A stretch of 64,000 nucleotides of DNA from Chimonanthus salicifolius (GCA_013350335.1 CM023536.1:43408314-43472313), one strand, 5' to 3'. Positions 12,100 through 24,650 are shown, counted from the first letter of the stretch. The notes: a model not told the origin generated them from the sequence alone. Numbers and translations are program-made.

Positions 12100-15000
12100 A
12101 TTCTGTTGAATGAAATAACTATGTTCAGTGGTCGAAAGCAGTTACCCTATCTCTCAGTGGCAAGAAAAAGTTGGGTTTCATAAATGTCACGACTGTCTGC
12201 CCTCCACCTGCATCTAAAGCTCCAGCTACAAATACAAAAGGAACTTCAGCTCCAGTTATTGCTTCCACTTATATTGATTGGCTATCTAGTGACCAACATG
12301 TTTGCATCGTTGCTTCTTAATTCTATGGAACCTCATATTGCTGGCATTTTTACCTTCTCCGACTCTGCAAAGGAATTATGGGATTCTGTTGAAGAAATGT
12401 ATGGGAGTTAAAATAATATTGTTTTTGTGTGTTTGATATTAAAAATGAGATTGCAGCTGCATTACAAGGAGATAGAAAATTTAGTGACTATTTTGGATAG
12501 ATGAAAAGACTGTGGGGTGAATTAAATATGTATTGACCACATACTACTGATGCACATATTCTCTTGCAATGAGCCGAAGGGGAATTTTTTTTCTTTACTC
12601 AGTAATTTGAAGCCTGACTATGAACAACTGAGGATCAATATTCTTATGACTGATCCGCTTCCTTCCTTGATTAACGTCTGTGCTACTATTCAATGAGAAG
12701 AAACACGGAAAAAGACTATGAATTCTGATCTACAACCTTCCTCCGAGAAATTTGAATCGAGTGCACTAGTTGTTAATAAAAGTGATTGCAGAAACAACTT
12801 CGAGTATGAGAAAAAGAAAGTTATTGCTCGCAATAAAGGCTGAAAAGACCTTTTTCAGGTGTGAACATTGTGACAAAACTAGGCACAACATGGATCGTTG
12901 TTGGACTTTACATCCTCACCTCAAGTCCAATTTTGACACAAAAAAGAAAGATCTTATTGTAGTCGTGGACACTTCGACCACTATAAATCAGTTGAGTCAG
13001 CTTCTAGGACGATCTTCGTAAGTCTTTGCCATCTCCACCAAGTCAGTCTGCTTCCTCTCATACTGCAGGTAACCTACATGCTTTTTTTACTTCTCACTCT
13101 ATTTGACATTCTTGATCATTGATTTTGGAGCCATTGACCATGTGGTTAATTCTCCTTCTTCGGTGTCTAATTTTTCTGAAAGGTCTCGTACTCATGATGT
13201 TTCTTTGGCCAATGGAACTATGGTTCCCGTGGTAGGGAGTGGTAAAATAGATTTTTTTTTCCAGATAGTGTCATCTCCACTGCTCTTCTTGTTCCATCTT
13301 TTCCAACTCTACTCTTATCGATTGGAAAAATTATTCATACTTTAAAATTTGATGTTATTTTCTCTTCTAACTCTCTTGTCTTTTAGGCTCGCACTTCCAA
13401 GAAGACAATTGGTGAATGCACATTTTGCATCAACGGCTTGGACATCTTTCAAGTCGTATTTTGTCATATCTTTTTCCATCTATTTCCATTAAGTCTAGTG
13501 TTTGAGGTATTTATCAATTTTCTAAACAAACACGTTTACCATTTGTTTCTTCTATGTCTAAGTCTGTTGAGTGTTTTGAACTGATTCATTCTGATTTATG
13601 GAGTGTTCAATTGTTTCTTATGATGGATTTAAATATTTTGTGTTATTTATTGATGATTGCACTCGTACTACTTGGTTGTACTTACTAAAATATAAAACTG
13701 AAGTGTTATATACTTTCAAAGAGTTCCACACCATGGTCACTGCCCAATTTATTGTCAAGATTAAAAAAAATTGATTTGACAATGGCACTAAATATGTCAA
13801 TGCATCCTTCACTGGATATATTCATAGCAAAGGCATCATTCGTCAAACTAACTGTGTGGGAATGCCACAACTGAATGGTGTGGCAGAGCGGAAAAATGTC
13901 ATATCTTAGAAACTGCTCGAGCACTTATGTTTCAGAGGCATGTCCCAAAGAGGTATTGATCTCATGGAGTATTGACTGCCATCTATTTGATTAATCGTCT
14001 TCCTAGTCGAATTCTCAACTGTAAGTCACCATTGGAAGTGTTGAAGAATAGAACGACTGATCTCTCTCATTTACAGGTGTTTGGGTGTGTCTGTTATGTG
14101 CACCAACAAGCTCTTCATCATGATAGTTGGATGCTTGATTTGCTAAATGTGTCTTTTTTGGATATTCCTCCACCAAGAAGGGATATATTTGTTACAACCC
14201 GACATTTCTTAAGATCATCATCTCTCGTGATGTACATTTTGTTGAATATGACTTCTTTTTCAAACCACAGGATGAGTCTAGGAATCGGTCCCAGGGGGAG
14301 AAGGTGTCTAAGTTGGTACAGCTTCCTACTACACCTGATGAGGTCGCTCCAACAAAATATATGCTCCTTCTCTACCTCTACGAAGATTGCGGAGAGAGAT
14401 TTGTCCTCCAGAAATAATGAAAGATTTCTTCACTTAACATGTTCCGTCCTACCTTATAGAGAATTATTTGACATGTGCTAATGTTACTCGGTTCCATTTT
14501 GACTTCTTGAGTGCTATGTCCAATGATCAAGAGCCAAAAACTTTTTGAGAAGCTAATTCCAATCATGTTCGGAAAAATGCTGTGAAAGAAGAATTACAAG
14601 CTCTTGATAAGAATCACACATGGGATATTGTCAGATTGCCCCCAGAAAAAAAAACAAGTGGGTGTTGATGGATATACAAAATAAAATATAAGAGTGATGG
14701 GATTGTGGAATGACATAAGACAAGACTAGTTGTTAGATAATTTACTCAAACTTATGGAGAAGACTATAAAGAGACATTTGCACCTGTTGCAAAGATAAAC
14801 ACATCCCGAGTTCTCTTCTCCTTAGCAGTAAATCGTGATTGAAATTATTCCAGATGGATGTTAAAAACGCATTTCTGCATGGTGATCTAGAAGAAGAAGT
14901 TTATATGAGCATTCCTCCTGGCCACCCACAAGAACCAAAAGTTGGCTCTATGTGCAAACTAAAAAAGGCTATATATGAGCTTAACCAATCACCATGAGCC

Positions 15001-15990
15001 TGATATGCTAAGCTCTGTTCTGTTCTTTTGGTTAATGGATCTAAAAGAAGTGCGGCGGGTTCTTCTCTGTTTATTAAAAGTGGTATTTCTGGTACCACTG
15101 TTCCTTCGGTGTATGTTGACGATATAATGATCACTAATGATGATCAAAATGAAATCTCAAGATTGAAAAAACTTTTTCACAAGCAATTTGCTGTTAAGGA
15201 TCTAGGAATCCTAAAATATTTTCTTGGATTAGAAATTGCCTATTCAAGAAGAGCATATTCCTTTATCAACGAAAATATGTGTTGAATTTGTTACACGAAA
15301 CTAGAAAGATGGGAGCACGACCATCAGACACTCCTACTAAAGTGGTGGTAAACTTAATGATGATGGTGAATCCTTCCCTGACATCGGACAGTTTCAAAGG
15401 TTGGTTGGTAGAATAATTTATTTAACAATCACTCGTCCAGATATTACATATGCAGCCAGGTTGATTAGCAGATTTATGCATGCACCTAAAGTCAGTCATA
15501 TAAATGATGTCACCAGAATTTTACAGTACATGAAAGGATCACTAGGAAGAGAGGTATATGGATGTGCAAGAATGGTCATTGTTCTATCACTGCATACATT
15601 GACGCTGATTGGGTTGGGTGTCCAGTTGATCGAAAATCTAGAATAGGTTTTTGTACCTTCATTGGAGGAAACTTGGTAACATGGAAGAGTAAGAAACAGA
15701 AATCGTAGCTCGATCAAGTGCAAAAGCTGAATATCGCGCAATGGCTTCAACCACGAGTGAAATTATCTGGCTCCGATCTTTATTGCAGGATTTGGGTTTG
15801 GTTCAACTCAGCCAACAAAAATATTTTTTGATAATTAGGCTGTGATACATATTGCTTCAAATCTAGTGTATCATGAGTGGACTAAACATATTGAGGTGGA
15901 CTGTTATTTTGTTCGAGAAAACGTGCATGCCATTGTTATTTGTACTCTCTTAGTTCGCAGTGATCAACAATTAGTAGATATTTTCACTAA
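12100..15990 (+). pseudogene. copia gag-pol polyprotein remnant (element 1)
   Basis: Pieces of one polyprotein spread over three frames. A gag region (about 12.1-12.8 kb) ends in a CX2CX4HX4C zinc knuckle (CEHCDKTRHNMDRC) at 12860-12901. The protease segment near 13110-13250 has the active-site DSGA changed to DFGA. The pre-integrase motif LHQRLGHLSSRIL is near 13420. The integrase core is at about 13.57-13.93 kb. The reverse transcriptase (14.58-15.3 kb) has an intact YVDDI at 15109-15126. RNase H and the 3' end reach about 15.99 kb. There are many in-frame stops and shifts. The altered protease aspartate motif alone would block processing. Confidence 0.9.
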
Positions 15991-16057
15991 GAGTAGCTTA
16001 AGGAGGTGTTGTCCAAGTTGGGCTCCATTGATATCTTTGCATCAACTTGAGAGGGAG

Positions 16058-16261
16058 TGTTGGATAAAAGAGAGAGTTTGAGTGAGATTGTGCCTCCTAA
16101 TATTAGTAGGAGTCCTCTGTGTTTTCTTATAAATACACCACCACTACTATAATTGAATCACAATATTAATAATCTCTTTCTCCCGTTGTTTTTTCCCTTA
16201 AGGGTTTTCCACTTAAATCTTGTGTTATGGTGTTTTATGATTTGTGATATACGTTTCTGGA
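16058..16261 (+). repeat. 3' LTR of copia element 1
   Basis: 204 bp, aligned end to end with the 5' LTR with scattered substitutions and small indels. It is preceded by a polypurine tract and followed by GAAAC. Divergence between the two LTRs is visible by eye, so the insertion is not recent. Confidence 0.92.
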
Positions 16262-16375
16262 GAAACTACCACATATACTTCTAGTCAAAGTAAAACATAT
16301 GCATATGCAACAACAAATATGCCTCATAAGAGCATTACCATTGAACCCCTTTCACCAACATTCAAAATCATAAAA

Positions 16376-16558
16376 TCAAATTGTGCACAATATCGTCACT
16401 CGAAAGTCATGCTTCTTACAGTACTCGATGAACTTAGAGAGGATCTTGCCGTTGTAAGCACAATTGTCTTCGATCATGTGCTTGATCGTCTGCGACTCCA
16501 AAGTGACCGCTTCCTCCACTTCAAATGTCTCCCCTTCTGAGCTCTTTAGAGTCGCCAT
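16376..16558 (-). pseudogene. SKP1-like (ASK) N-terminal fragment
   Basis: The minus strand from 16558 reads [20 protein letters not shown], then [13 protein letters not shown], then [13 protein letters not shown]. This is the POZ-fold N-terminus of plant SKP1, the adaptor that links F-box proteins to cullin-1 in SCF ubiquitin ligases. About eight residues normally found between EDNCxDNG and KILSK are absent, and homology stops after CKKH (about residue 50 of 160). An open frame runs on upstream of this methionine without SKP1 homology. It lies inside the inverted arms 10924-11183/16930-17192, which suggests capture by a transposon. I regard it as non-functional. Confidence 0.8.
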
Positions 16559-16929
16559 CTTCGTTGATGCCATTGGAACCGATGTGGGACTCATTCGTAC
16601 TCCAAGACTATCCAAGCTAGGTCCTGCTTTCCATGAAAAGTCAAACTCGAATCCATTCACTCTTCCCACCAGTCTTGCTCAAGTTACCCATGAGGCCATC
16701 CCTTTTGACCCATTGACTTCCATTAACATTCCATCCATTTAACTCAATATTTCCCAGAAGAGACGATCAGATTTGGGTTGCTTGGCTTGAGTGGAGGCAG
16801 GGAGGATGTGCTTGGTTCGGTCGAATGGCAGTGGTGATCTGAGGGAATGACAACAGACGTTACAGCCATGGCGGTGGACAATGGGGTCAGGACGACATGA
16901 CGAGCAGCACTCTATTTTTTATTAAACAG

Positions 16930-17192
16930 AGACTATGTGCAGGCATGACAATGTAGAGTGAAAGAGAGAGGGAGAAAGACAGAAGTAGAGAAGATCAAAA
17001 CTTGAAGAAGAAGAAGAGCATAGAGATGAGAAAAGAAGATAACAGATAAGAGAAGAGTGGATACATACATGGGCTGAAAGAATAGGTGCAGAGTGAAGTT
17101 TTTGAATAATGGAGACATGTGCAAGCATAAAATAGGAAAGCACAAGAAATGGGTGTATATAAAAAGACTTTAGGGGTGTATATATCACCACC
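16930..17192 (-). repeat. right arm of about 260-bp inverted repeat
   Basis: Reverse complement of the left arm at 10924-11183. It includes the shared CT-rich block and the terminal ggtggtgatatatacaccc. It keeps an extra segment of about 24 bp between two tatacaccc copies that the left arm has lost. Confidence 0.85.
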
Positions 17193-18091
17193 TTTATTTT
17201 TTAGTTAATAAAATTACTAAAGACAGGAAAGTGCCCACTATACAACAGAAAATTTTAGCTTTGACACAATGACTTATGATGTTAGGCTTGTTCGCAAGTT
17301 GAGCTTGGGCCAAGCTTTTCTCCACATCAATCTGGCCTCTCTACATATGTGAAAATTCAAGTATGCTCATTTGAGCTCATTAAAAATTTAATTCATTGAA
17401 TTAATAGTATACATGGTTTTTATCATAAATGAGACAATTTATTCTAAAGATCAATTTTATGCGACTTGATCTTAGTGATTAAAATAATCAAACATCCTTC
17501 AAAGACAACGATAGAGTGGCTATATATCAAAGTTTAGCTATTTTTCTTGTATTTATAAAAACCCAATATTCTAACACTATTACCGAAGGAATTACAAGTG
17601 GACAAAATGACAAAACCTTGGTATATAAAAAACTGGTATCCCTATTACTTTCCCACCACTTACATTCCAGTGCACTGAGGATCGGACTGAAATTTATCCA
17701 AAGGTCCATAATTGGTTTGAGTCCATACTATAGAAATTGAGAAGAATAGGTGAATTTCTTGCCCCACTCACCAGTCGCTACATAATGACAGCCACAAGGT
17801 GAAGCTATGAAATAGAAGTTGAACGGTACAGTTAAAGAAAAGTAAATTTTAAATAAAAATGCTACAACATATTCTCTAGCTGTAGTTGATATGGAACAAT
17901 TTATTTACACAAGAAAGAGTTACCAACACCTGAGAGTACAAGATTACAAAAGACAATTAGACCTTATCAAATATGTCCGTCTCCTCCAACAATGCAGCAG
18001 AATTTTAGGTAGAACTGCTTTACTGACAGGCCACAATTTATTCATCATGATGACAATGAGGATGGAAATCATGGTGATCATAGATATGATC
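17193..18091. other. 3' flank of the CYP72A gene
   Basis: Non-coding. The part above about 17.9 kb would be the 3' untranslated region of the minus-strand P450. No transposon terminus was recognised apart from the inverted-repeat arm end at 17192. Confidence 0.4.
17900..17905 (-). terminator. candidate polyadenylation signal AATAAA
   Basis: AATAAA on the minus strand about 190 nt beyond the CYP72A stop codon at 18092. Position is suitable, but the motif is common in AT-rich DNA. Confidence 0.35.
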
Positions 18092-18517
18092 TTAGAGTTT
18101 CTGTAAGATGATCTGAGCACCGAATTGTGGTTGAAGTGTTAAGACGGTGCAAGGCGCATGTGTATAGGATGGTGAAAGCTCAAATGAAAAATGCTGCAGA
18201 ATCATGGTCAAGGCTAACTTAGCTTCAATCAACGCGAAATTCTGCCCAACACATATTCGTGGGCCCCACCCAAATGGAAAGAACACAACTTGATTCTTCG
18301 ATGCCTTTGAAACTCCGTCCGAGAACCTCTCCGGTTTGAACTCGTCCACATCTTCACCCCATATTTCAGGATCATGATGAATTAGTAGTATAGGAACAAG
18401 AACTCGCACACCAGGCAGAAGAGTAACATCTCCTACTTTGAAAGTCTTGCAAATAGACCGATGTAGGGCAACAACAGGAGGGTATAACCGGAGAACCTCA
18501 TAGAGAATCATGGTAAC
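18092..18517 (-). CDS. CYP72A: CYP72A exon 5 (K-helix, PERF, haem-binding loop)
   Basis: 142 codons including the stop. It begins after a CCAG acceptor with the codons for [14 protein letters not shown], carrying the K-helix ExxR (EVLR). It continues through FKPERF (the PERF motif) to the haem-ligand loop [14 protein letters not shown] with the invariant cysteine, and ends in a hydrophobic C-terminus and a stop at 18092-18094. There is no break. The same exon in the neighbouring copy (62567-62992) has exactly the same length, 426 nt. Confidence 0.93.
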   Translation of the reverse strand, partial: VTMILYEVLRLYPPVVALHRSICKTFKVGDVTLLPGVRVLVPILLIHHDPEIWGEDVDEFKPERFSDGVSKASKNQVVFFPFGWGPRICVGQNFALIEAKLALTMILQHFSFELSPSYTHAPCTVLTLQPQFGAQIILQKL

Positions 18518-18730
18518 CTGGAAAGGATTTCAAAGAATTCCAAACTCATTGATTACAACCATTTTTTATCAATGTGATAATCCTAGCAAAAAAAAGGATA
18601 GGAACATCTCACTTACACTGAGATGTAATGCACAAATAAACAAGCTCAAAAATCTTTTGTAATACTACAGATGCCGAAAAAAAGCAGGACATTATTGATC
18701 TATTAAATTACACATGTAGAAAATACTCAC
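18518..18730 (-). other. CYP72A intron 4
   Basis: 213-bp intron with a GTGAGT donor and a TTCCAG acceptor. Ordinary size, in contrast to introns 1 and 3. Confidence 0.85.
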
Positions 18731-19118
18731 AATCTTAAGGTGGTTTAAGCCATCGAAATCCGGCTTATTTTTTCCAAAGACTCGCATAACCTCTTCCCTT
18801 GCTTTCACTTGCCAGTTGGGGTGCATACTTAATGCTACCAATGTCCATGTTAGCAAAATTGATGTGGTCTCCTGGCCAGCAAAGTAGAATAGCTTGCATT
18901 CCTCTATCACATCCTCAATTGTCAATGTAGCAGCCTTGGAGCTTCCTTGTTCTTGAGAGTCCTTAAAATTAGATTCCATTAGTAAACCTAGTAAGTCATC
19001 AATTTTAGCATTTCCCATCTTCATTTCCGTCTCTCTCCGCACAATCATTCCTCGCAATAGAGTAGAAATTTCTTTGTCAATTTCATTTCTCCTCATGTTC
19101 GTTTTTGTGGGCAAGAAC
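18731..19118 (-). CDS. CYP72A: CYP72A exon 4 (I-helix, oxygen binding)
   Basis: 388 nt, opening with FLPTKTN across the exon 3/4 junction (split codon AG|G). It contains the linker typical of CYP72A (DDLLGLLMESNF) and the I-helix oxygen-activation motif AGQETTS, and closes with FDGLNHLKI at a GTGAGT donor. No stop or shift. The acceptor TATGCAG is at 19119-19125. Confidence 0.93.
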
Positions 19119-20704
19119 CTGCATACATCAAAAAATAAGGAGTCCCATCATGAGAACTCTTACAGTTTAAATCAAGGCTACCCTACCTTCACTTTTCATT
19201 TCTTATCTCCTTAACAATATGGAGATGCAGCAATTACCATTAGCATCTTAGATTTATTTCACTTTTCATTTATTTTTTTTTATCTTTTTCATGATTTAGA
19301 GATGTACAATCACCATAAGAATCCTAGACATATGTAACAAGGGTAGTCAATTTGCTAACCATTTGCCTCGTACACTTGGTATTGGACACACCTTGAATCC
19401 GTGATATTTCACAAACATTATCTTTCATTTGTACTTATAACCAGAAAAAAGACTCTTCAGTGTCAGTATGAAAGGTCCAACTCTCCGGCAAATGATTGCT
19501 CATTGCCCAAATGTCCCTCTGACTGGATTGATGCTCACGTTGGAATTAATCAGTTAATATGGTCTACTCCTGGTTTGACAAATTCAATGGAGGATAACCC
19601 CATCAAATTCATTAGATGGAATGGATTTGTGAATGATATCACGCAAGAAAAGTTGGTACCTACATGTGAATATGTTCTCTGCAGTATGGTACCTTACCAT
19701 TATGTGTCTAACATGGAATGATTTGACAATAGATAAAGCAATTATGAATTTCAATGCCTTTTGAACATTCCTAATACATTATTCTGTATCTTATGCATCT
19801 ATGAATTGTAGTATACATAAGTTCGTGTCAAATCTGTTGGATTTTGGGTTCCCTATGTTCTCTAGAACTGATATCCCTTGTCCATGGTTCACATGGAAAC
19901 ATGTAGTTCAAGCCCAATCTACACAAGTTCTGTTAAATCTTTGACAAAGAATTACTTGCACTGTTACAATCATACTACTGTAAATGCTAATACTGCTGCT
20001 ATGGAAAATGCCAAAAAGGGTCTTAAATAAAAATAAATAACAAATCAACACAACAAAGGTTAAGACAATTATCGCTAAAAAAACCAAGGTTAAGGATACC
20101 TACTCTCCTTATTTATATTGACAAAAATAGGCTGTCACATGTTTCAAACAGCATCTAAAGTGACTAGTGTTGAAAGATTCAAGTTTGATGGTTAAAATTT
20201 GAAGATCTCCTGTACAACCTATTCAGTCTGTACCTTCCTTGCCACCCGATAGAGAAAAGATAGAATTTATTCTGGTAGAGAGGAAGATGTTTCCATCACT
20301 ACTGCAGGACACCACCTATATCCTGTGACGCGGAATACCAAGTCCATGACTGGTGCCACTTGGTTGACTATGAGAGCGCTTCAACGACTTACTCCGAATC
20401 TACTGAAGAGATCTCAGAGTCTTGTTTCATCGGAGTATATTGATCACACTTTTTTGCTGCCAGGCACCCAGAGTTGCTCATGACATCCGCTTTGGTTTCC
20501 TAGTATACCATCGATGGCGGAGGAGAGCTGATCTAGTCTTCTTATTGTGGCTTGAAGATGATTCCATTGGATGACATTTGAAGACCTCACGTGCGCATGA
20601 ATGCATATTAAGGACCCCACACTTGAAAAACACGTGCGTGAAAAGATTGATGTCTTTTCATTTGTTTGAACTCGAAGGTCGAGTTTTTTTTCAGATGGAG
20701 AGAT
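19119..20704. other. CYP72A intron 3, promoter-distal part without recognised elements
   Basis: About 1.6 kb of intron 3 next to exon 4. I see no protein match and no repeat ends. Short ORFs here, for example at 19401-19721, have no recognisable similarity. Confidence 0.45.
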
Positions 20705-21551
20705 TGATGCGGAGCAGCAGATCTCTTTTTATTATTTCTTTCTATTTTCTATTTGGTTGTAATTAGAAATTAGGATTTCTGTTTTAAGTGAGTTTATTTT
20801 TGTTTTAGGCTATTTTTAGGAGTTTCTTTATTTAAGGTGGTATTATATACCCCTCTTGTAAACTCAACCACCGATTGAATGAAATAAAAAGTGAGATTTT
20901 CGCATATACCTTTGCAAGATGAGATTTTCAGATTGTGGGAGTGATTCCTTAAACGAGAGGCTTGGCGTGAGGCTTGGTGTGAGGCCATACCTTCTTCTTC
21001 AAGTGTTTTTTTTTTTCTTCTCTTCTTCTTCTCTCTTTCCCCTTCCATCTTGCTGCTGCAACCCCTTTTGTCCCTTCCACTGTTTCCGTCATCCCATATT
21101 CCTTTCCCCTGCTTTGCCGCAATCCCTTATTGCCTTTCCAGACCCTTCCGCAACCCCATAATCCCGCCTCCTTTTTACCGTAACATCCTACCCACTTTGT
21201 TAATGTCGCCTATTCCCATACACCCTTGTTCCTTACCCATCGTGCCTTCCTTATTCTTTTACTTCCCATTTAGAACTATACGCTTGTTATTTCCATTAAA
21301 ACCATATGTCGTTCCATTTAAAATTAGATAACCCTTCCATCCCTTTTATTTAATTTTCAGATAATTGTTTACACTAGATTCCAAAAATTTGCATTATTAT
21401 CTGTGTCTAAATTTATATTAATTAATTGCTAGAATTAATTGGAATTTTAATTTCAACCCATATTAGTTTTAGGTGCATTATTTTCATCCCTTTTAACTTT
21501 TTGGAAATTAATTTAGGCATTTAGGGTCACCCTATTAGTTGTCATGCATCA
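20705..21551 (+). mobile_element. solo LTR, TGATGC...GCATCA family, no clear target duplication
   Basis: 847 bp, starting TGATGCGGAGCAG and ending TCATGCATCA, nearly identical through most of its length to the 850-bp solo LTR at 39638-40487. It has a TATA-like ttatatacccc followed by ttgaatgaaataaaa. Flanks (gagat and tcatg) do not match, unlike the other copies, so it may derive from recombination between insertions or have a changed edge. Confidence 0.75.
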
Positions 21552-21599
21552 TCATGTCTTCACTTTGTTGCGGGACCTACTATAGTAACCAATTGACCA

Positions 21600-23018
21600 T
21601 TTTTTTTTTTTTTTTTTGAGTGGTGATTATATTAATAGAAAGGGGGCACCAGAGGTGCAAAAACATAAAAAAGAAACAATAGAAAAGAGAAACGATAGAT
21701 ACAAAAAGTCCACGACCCCGATACAACCATGATAAGCCCTAGAAGCAGGAAGCTACACAAAAGGAGACAATCAAGCTAGGTCAACACATTCCTTCCAAGT
21801 ATGCAAGATGTCGCTTGTAGAGATTTTCCTTAATTCCACGAGAGAAGAGGCCCATGATGTACCTTTAGAGAATATTCTAGTAGAAACTGCTTCTGAGGAT
21901 TCGGCGAGATCCTTAATGATCCTATTGTTGCGGTTCCCACCAAATGCTCCACATGACGGCGAAGAAAGCCAAGCGCCACAAGGAGGAACATTTTGGGGAG
22001 ACCGAATTGGTGTTCCAAGCATAAGATAATCCAGTGATCTTAGATGACATAACCCAAAGCACTCCAAACTTTTGCACTTTTGAATTCCACACAGCGGAGG
22101 AAAAAGGGCAGTGAATAAGAAGAAGGTTCGAATCCTCCGAGGCGTGTAAGCAAAGAGGACAGGCGCTGACGGCGATTTTTCCTCTTTTGTGCAAGTTGTC
22201 TTGGGTTAAGAATTTTCCCCATATTTGTAGTTCAAAGGAAGCAAATAGCACGAGGAGGAACTTTAGAAGCCCAAATACCAGGGTTGATAATTGCAGGAGA
22301 AGTTTCCCGATGGTTCCACTTGAAGAATGACGTGACTGGAGAAGTGACCAGAAGAATCCAGGCCACCAAACAAGACAGTCTTCGGTAGAGGTTCTGATCC
22401 GGTGGAAAGAAATAAAGTGGAGAAGTGCAGAGAAGTCATCAATCTCGGAGTCAGAAAGATTGCGGCGGGTGAAGATGTTCCAAACGTTTGATCACTACAA
22501 AGGGAGTAGAAATCTGAAATGACTCCTGCCAGAAGCCGTGATAGACGATAAATGGAAGGAAACCTAGAAGCCAAAGTAATATTGTCACACCAGGCTTCAA
22601 TCCAAAACTTGATTCTATTATTACGGCCCACCTTAAATTTGATCCCGTCTTCAAATTTGTCAACACATGCTGCAATAGCTCTCCCCATGCCGGATGCTCT
22701 GTGGGGGAGGGAAGGGGGGGGGGGGTTGGTGGTGGAAGATTGACATTCCAAACATGGTTTCCAATCTTGTATTTCTAGGTTAGGATAGTCTTCCAAGGTG
22801 AATCCCCCTCGGTGCCCAAACGCCATAGCCACTTGGAAAGAAGAGCGACATTAGTCTCCTTGATAGGACGCACCCCAAGACCGCCAGCTACAATAGGGAG
22901 ACAAACTTGCTCCCAATTCACAAGATGGTATTTTCTTTTATCCTCTTGGTCGTCCCAAAGGAAATTTCTCATGATTTTCTACAAAGATTGAACAACTTTA
23001 CTTCGACAAATGAATGTT
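21600..23018 (-). mobile_element. 5'-truncated L1-type LINE, inserted in the 5' LTR of copia 3
   Basis: The minus strand runs from about 23018 to a poly(A) tail seen as an 18-nt T run at about 21600-21617. The coding remnant is the C-terminal part of ORF2, after the reverse transcriptase: MRNFLWDDQE, a tryptophan-rich segment, and the zinc-binding zf-RVT region (CPLCLHASEDSNLLLIHCPF) with frameshifts between. LINE reverse transcription usually stops early, giving such 5'-truncated copies. It splits a copia LTR cleanly, so it is younger than that copia. A 12-base G run lies near 22714-22725. Confidence 0.85.
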
Positions 23019-23459
23019 TAGTGGGAACCACATTGGGTCATACTTGACCAGAATCATCTTGGTTTGGAAATTTGACCTGAAAGATAATGCAAACTATGCA
23101 ATTTATGGTAATTAGTTATTCTTTGATTACATTCCATTTTGCCACTGTAATTGGCTCTCCTGTGATTATATATTTCATGTATTCTCCTTCAGATTTGAAC
23201 ATAATACAATACAGAGAGAAATCATTCTTCTCCAATATTTTCTCTTTCTTTTCTCCTTTTTCTTATTATTATTTTCCACATGGTATTAGCTACAAACGAT
23301 TTTCCAAAGGCTTCACACAAAGATATGGGGTTGATTATTAGGACACTCTCTCCTATGGCTAAGATTACTTCTTTTTTTGAAGACCCAGGAGAAACCTCAG
23401 ACACTTAAGATTACTTCTGACCGAGTATTGATTTCTATTGCTACCACTCATTAGTGGCC

Positions 23460-24650
23460 CCTCCATCAATTGGATGTGAAGAACACCTTTTTGCATAGTG
23501 ATCTCCAAGAAGAAGTATATATGCTTCCCCCTCCTGGGTTTGTGAAATAGGGGGAAACTCAACGGTGTGCAGGCTCAAGAAGGCTATCTATGGCCTAATG
23601 CAGTTCCCACAGACCTGGTTTGATAAATTTAGCAATGCTTTATTGCCACATGATTTCTCTAGGTGTCAGGTAGATCATTCAATTTTTTATTACAGTGCTA
23701 ATTCAGTAGTCATGATTCTTGTGGTGTATATTGACGATATTATCCTTACTGGCAATAATGATACCACCATCTCTGCATTCAAAGCATATCTACGACGGAC
23801 ATTTGATATTAAAGATCTTTGACCCTTCCGTTATTTTCTTAGGATTGAGGTAACATGTTCCTCTAAAGGGTTGTCTCTTTCTCAATGAAAATATGCTATA
23901 GATCTATTGCAGGATGTCGGGTATTCTAGATGCAAGCCCGCTGATACGCCTTTGGATGTCAACACGAAGTTATCTGCTTCAAACTGGACCCTTCTTGATG
24001 ATCCTGTCTTTCATCAAAGAGTAGTCGGGAAACTGATTTATCTTAATATCACTAGGCCAAATTAATCGTAAGTTGGTGTGATTAGTCAATTCACGCACGC
24101 TCCCTGAGATACTCATTTTTATGTTGTCTTTCGTCTCCTCTGATATCTTCAGGCACATCTTGGCAAGGATTGTTCTATGAACGACAGTCCCACTTTCGAG
24201 TTCGTGGCTATTCAGATGTTGATTGGGTCGGGTCATCCTGATGACTGCCACTCTACCACCGATTAGAGTGTCTTCTTGGAATCCCATTTAGTTTCCTAGC
24301 GAAGTAAAAAGTAGAATGTTGTTGCTCAGTCTAGTGCTGAAGCATAATATCGTGCAATGGCCAATACTGCATTTGAGTTACTTTGGTTTCAGCAATTTCT
24401 CTCCGAGTTAGGCTTTTCTCTTGTTGATCTATTAATTATGTTCTGTCACAACCAGGTTGCAATCAACATGGCCTGAAACCCATTCTTTCATGAGAGGACT
24501 ATGCATATCGAAGTTGATTATCATTTTCTTCAGCAGCACATTTCTGAAAGTCGGATCTTCACTCCTTATCTACGACCCGAGGACCAACTTGCAAATATAC
24601 TTATCAAAAGTTGTTTCTCGAACACAACTCAATCATGTTTTAAACAAGCT
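23460..24650 (+). pseudogene. copia reverse transcriptase/RNase H remnant (element 3)
   Basis: Starts in the RT core ([19 protein letters not shown]), passes the polymerase active site YIDDIILTGN near 23727-23757 and continues into DIKDL, KLIYL and the RNase H end (HIEVDYHFLQQHI) near 24500. Several stops and shifts occur. The text agrees closely with the corresponding part of element 2. Confidence 0.85.

Larger units (their letters stand above)
11262..16266 (+). mobile_element. complete but decayed Ty1/copia retrotransposon with GAAAC target duplication
   Basis: LTRs at 11267-11474 and 16058-16261 bound a 4995-bp element (11267-16261). The 5-bp direct repeat GAAAC flanks it exactly at 11262-11266 and 16262-16266. 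The primer-binding site tggtatcag follows the 5' LTR directly at 11475, complementary to initiator tRNA-Met. A purine-rich tract (gagagggag) precedes the 3' LTR. The domain order gag, protease, integrase, reverse transcriptase, RNase H is that of copia. The internal reading frame is interrupted many times, so it is not autonomous. Confidence 0.93.
10924..17192. mobile_element. candidate Pack-MULE-like element with SKP1 fragment, split by a copia element
   Basis: Two inverted arms of about 260 bp (10924-11183 and 16930-17192), both starting at the outside with ggtggtgatatatacaccc, enclose about 1 kb of non-copia DNA that includes a SKP1-like coding fragment. Long terminal inverted repeats around a captured host gene fragment are the hallmark of Mutator-like Pack elements. 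Without the 5-kb copia insertion the element would be about 1.3 kb, a usual Pack-MULE size. I could not find a matching 9-bp target duplication (flanks ggttttgct and attttttag), so superfamily assignment is inference. A CT-rich promoter/5'-leader duplicated in inverted orientation is an alternative. Confidence 0.5.

Noticed and set aside
12184..15750. Short ORFs within copia element 1 as separate genes
   Set aside because: They are pieces or antisense shadows of one broken gag-pol.
10915..17201. A 9-bp target duplication for the SKP1-bearing inverted-repeat element
   Set aside because: The flanks ggttttgct and attttttag do not match, so mobility remains unproven.
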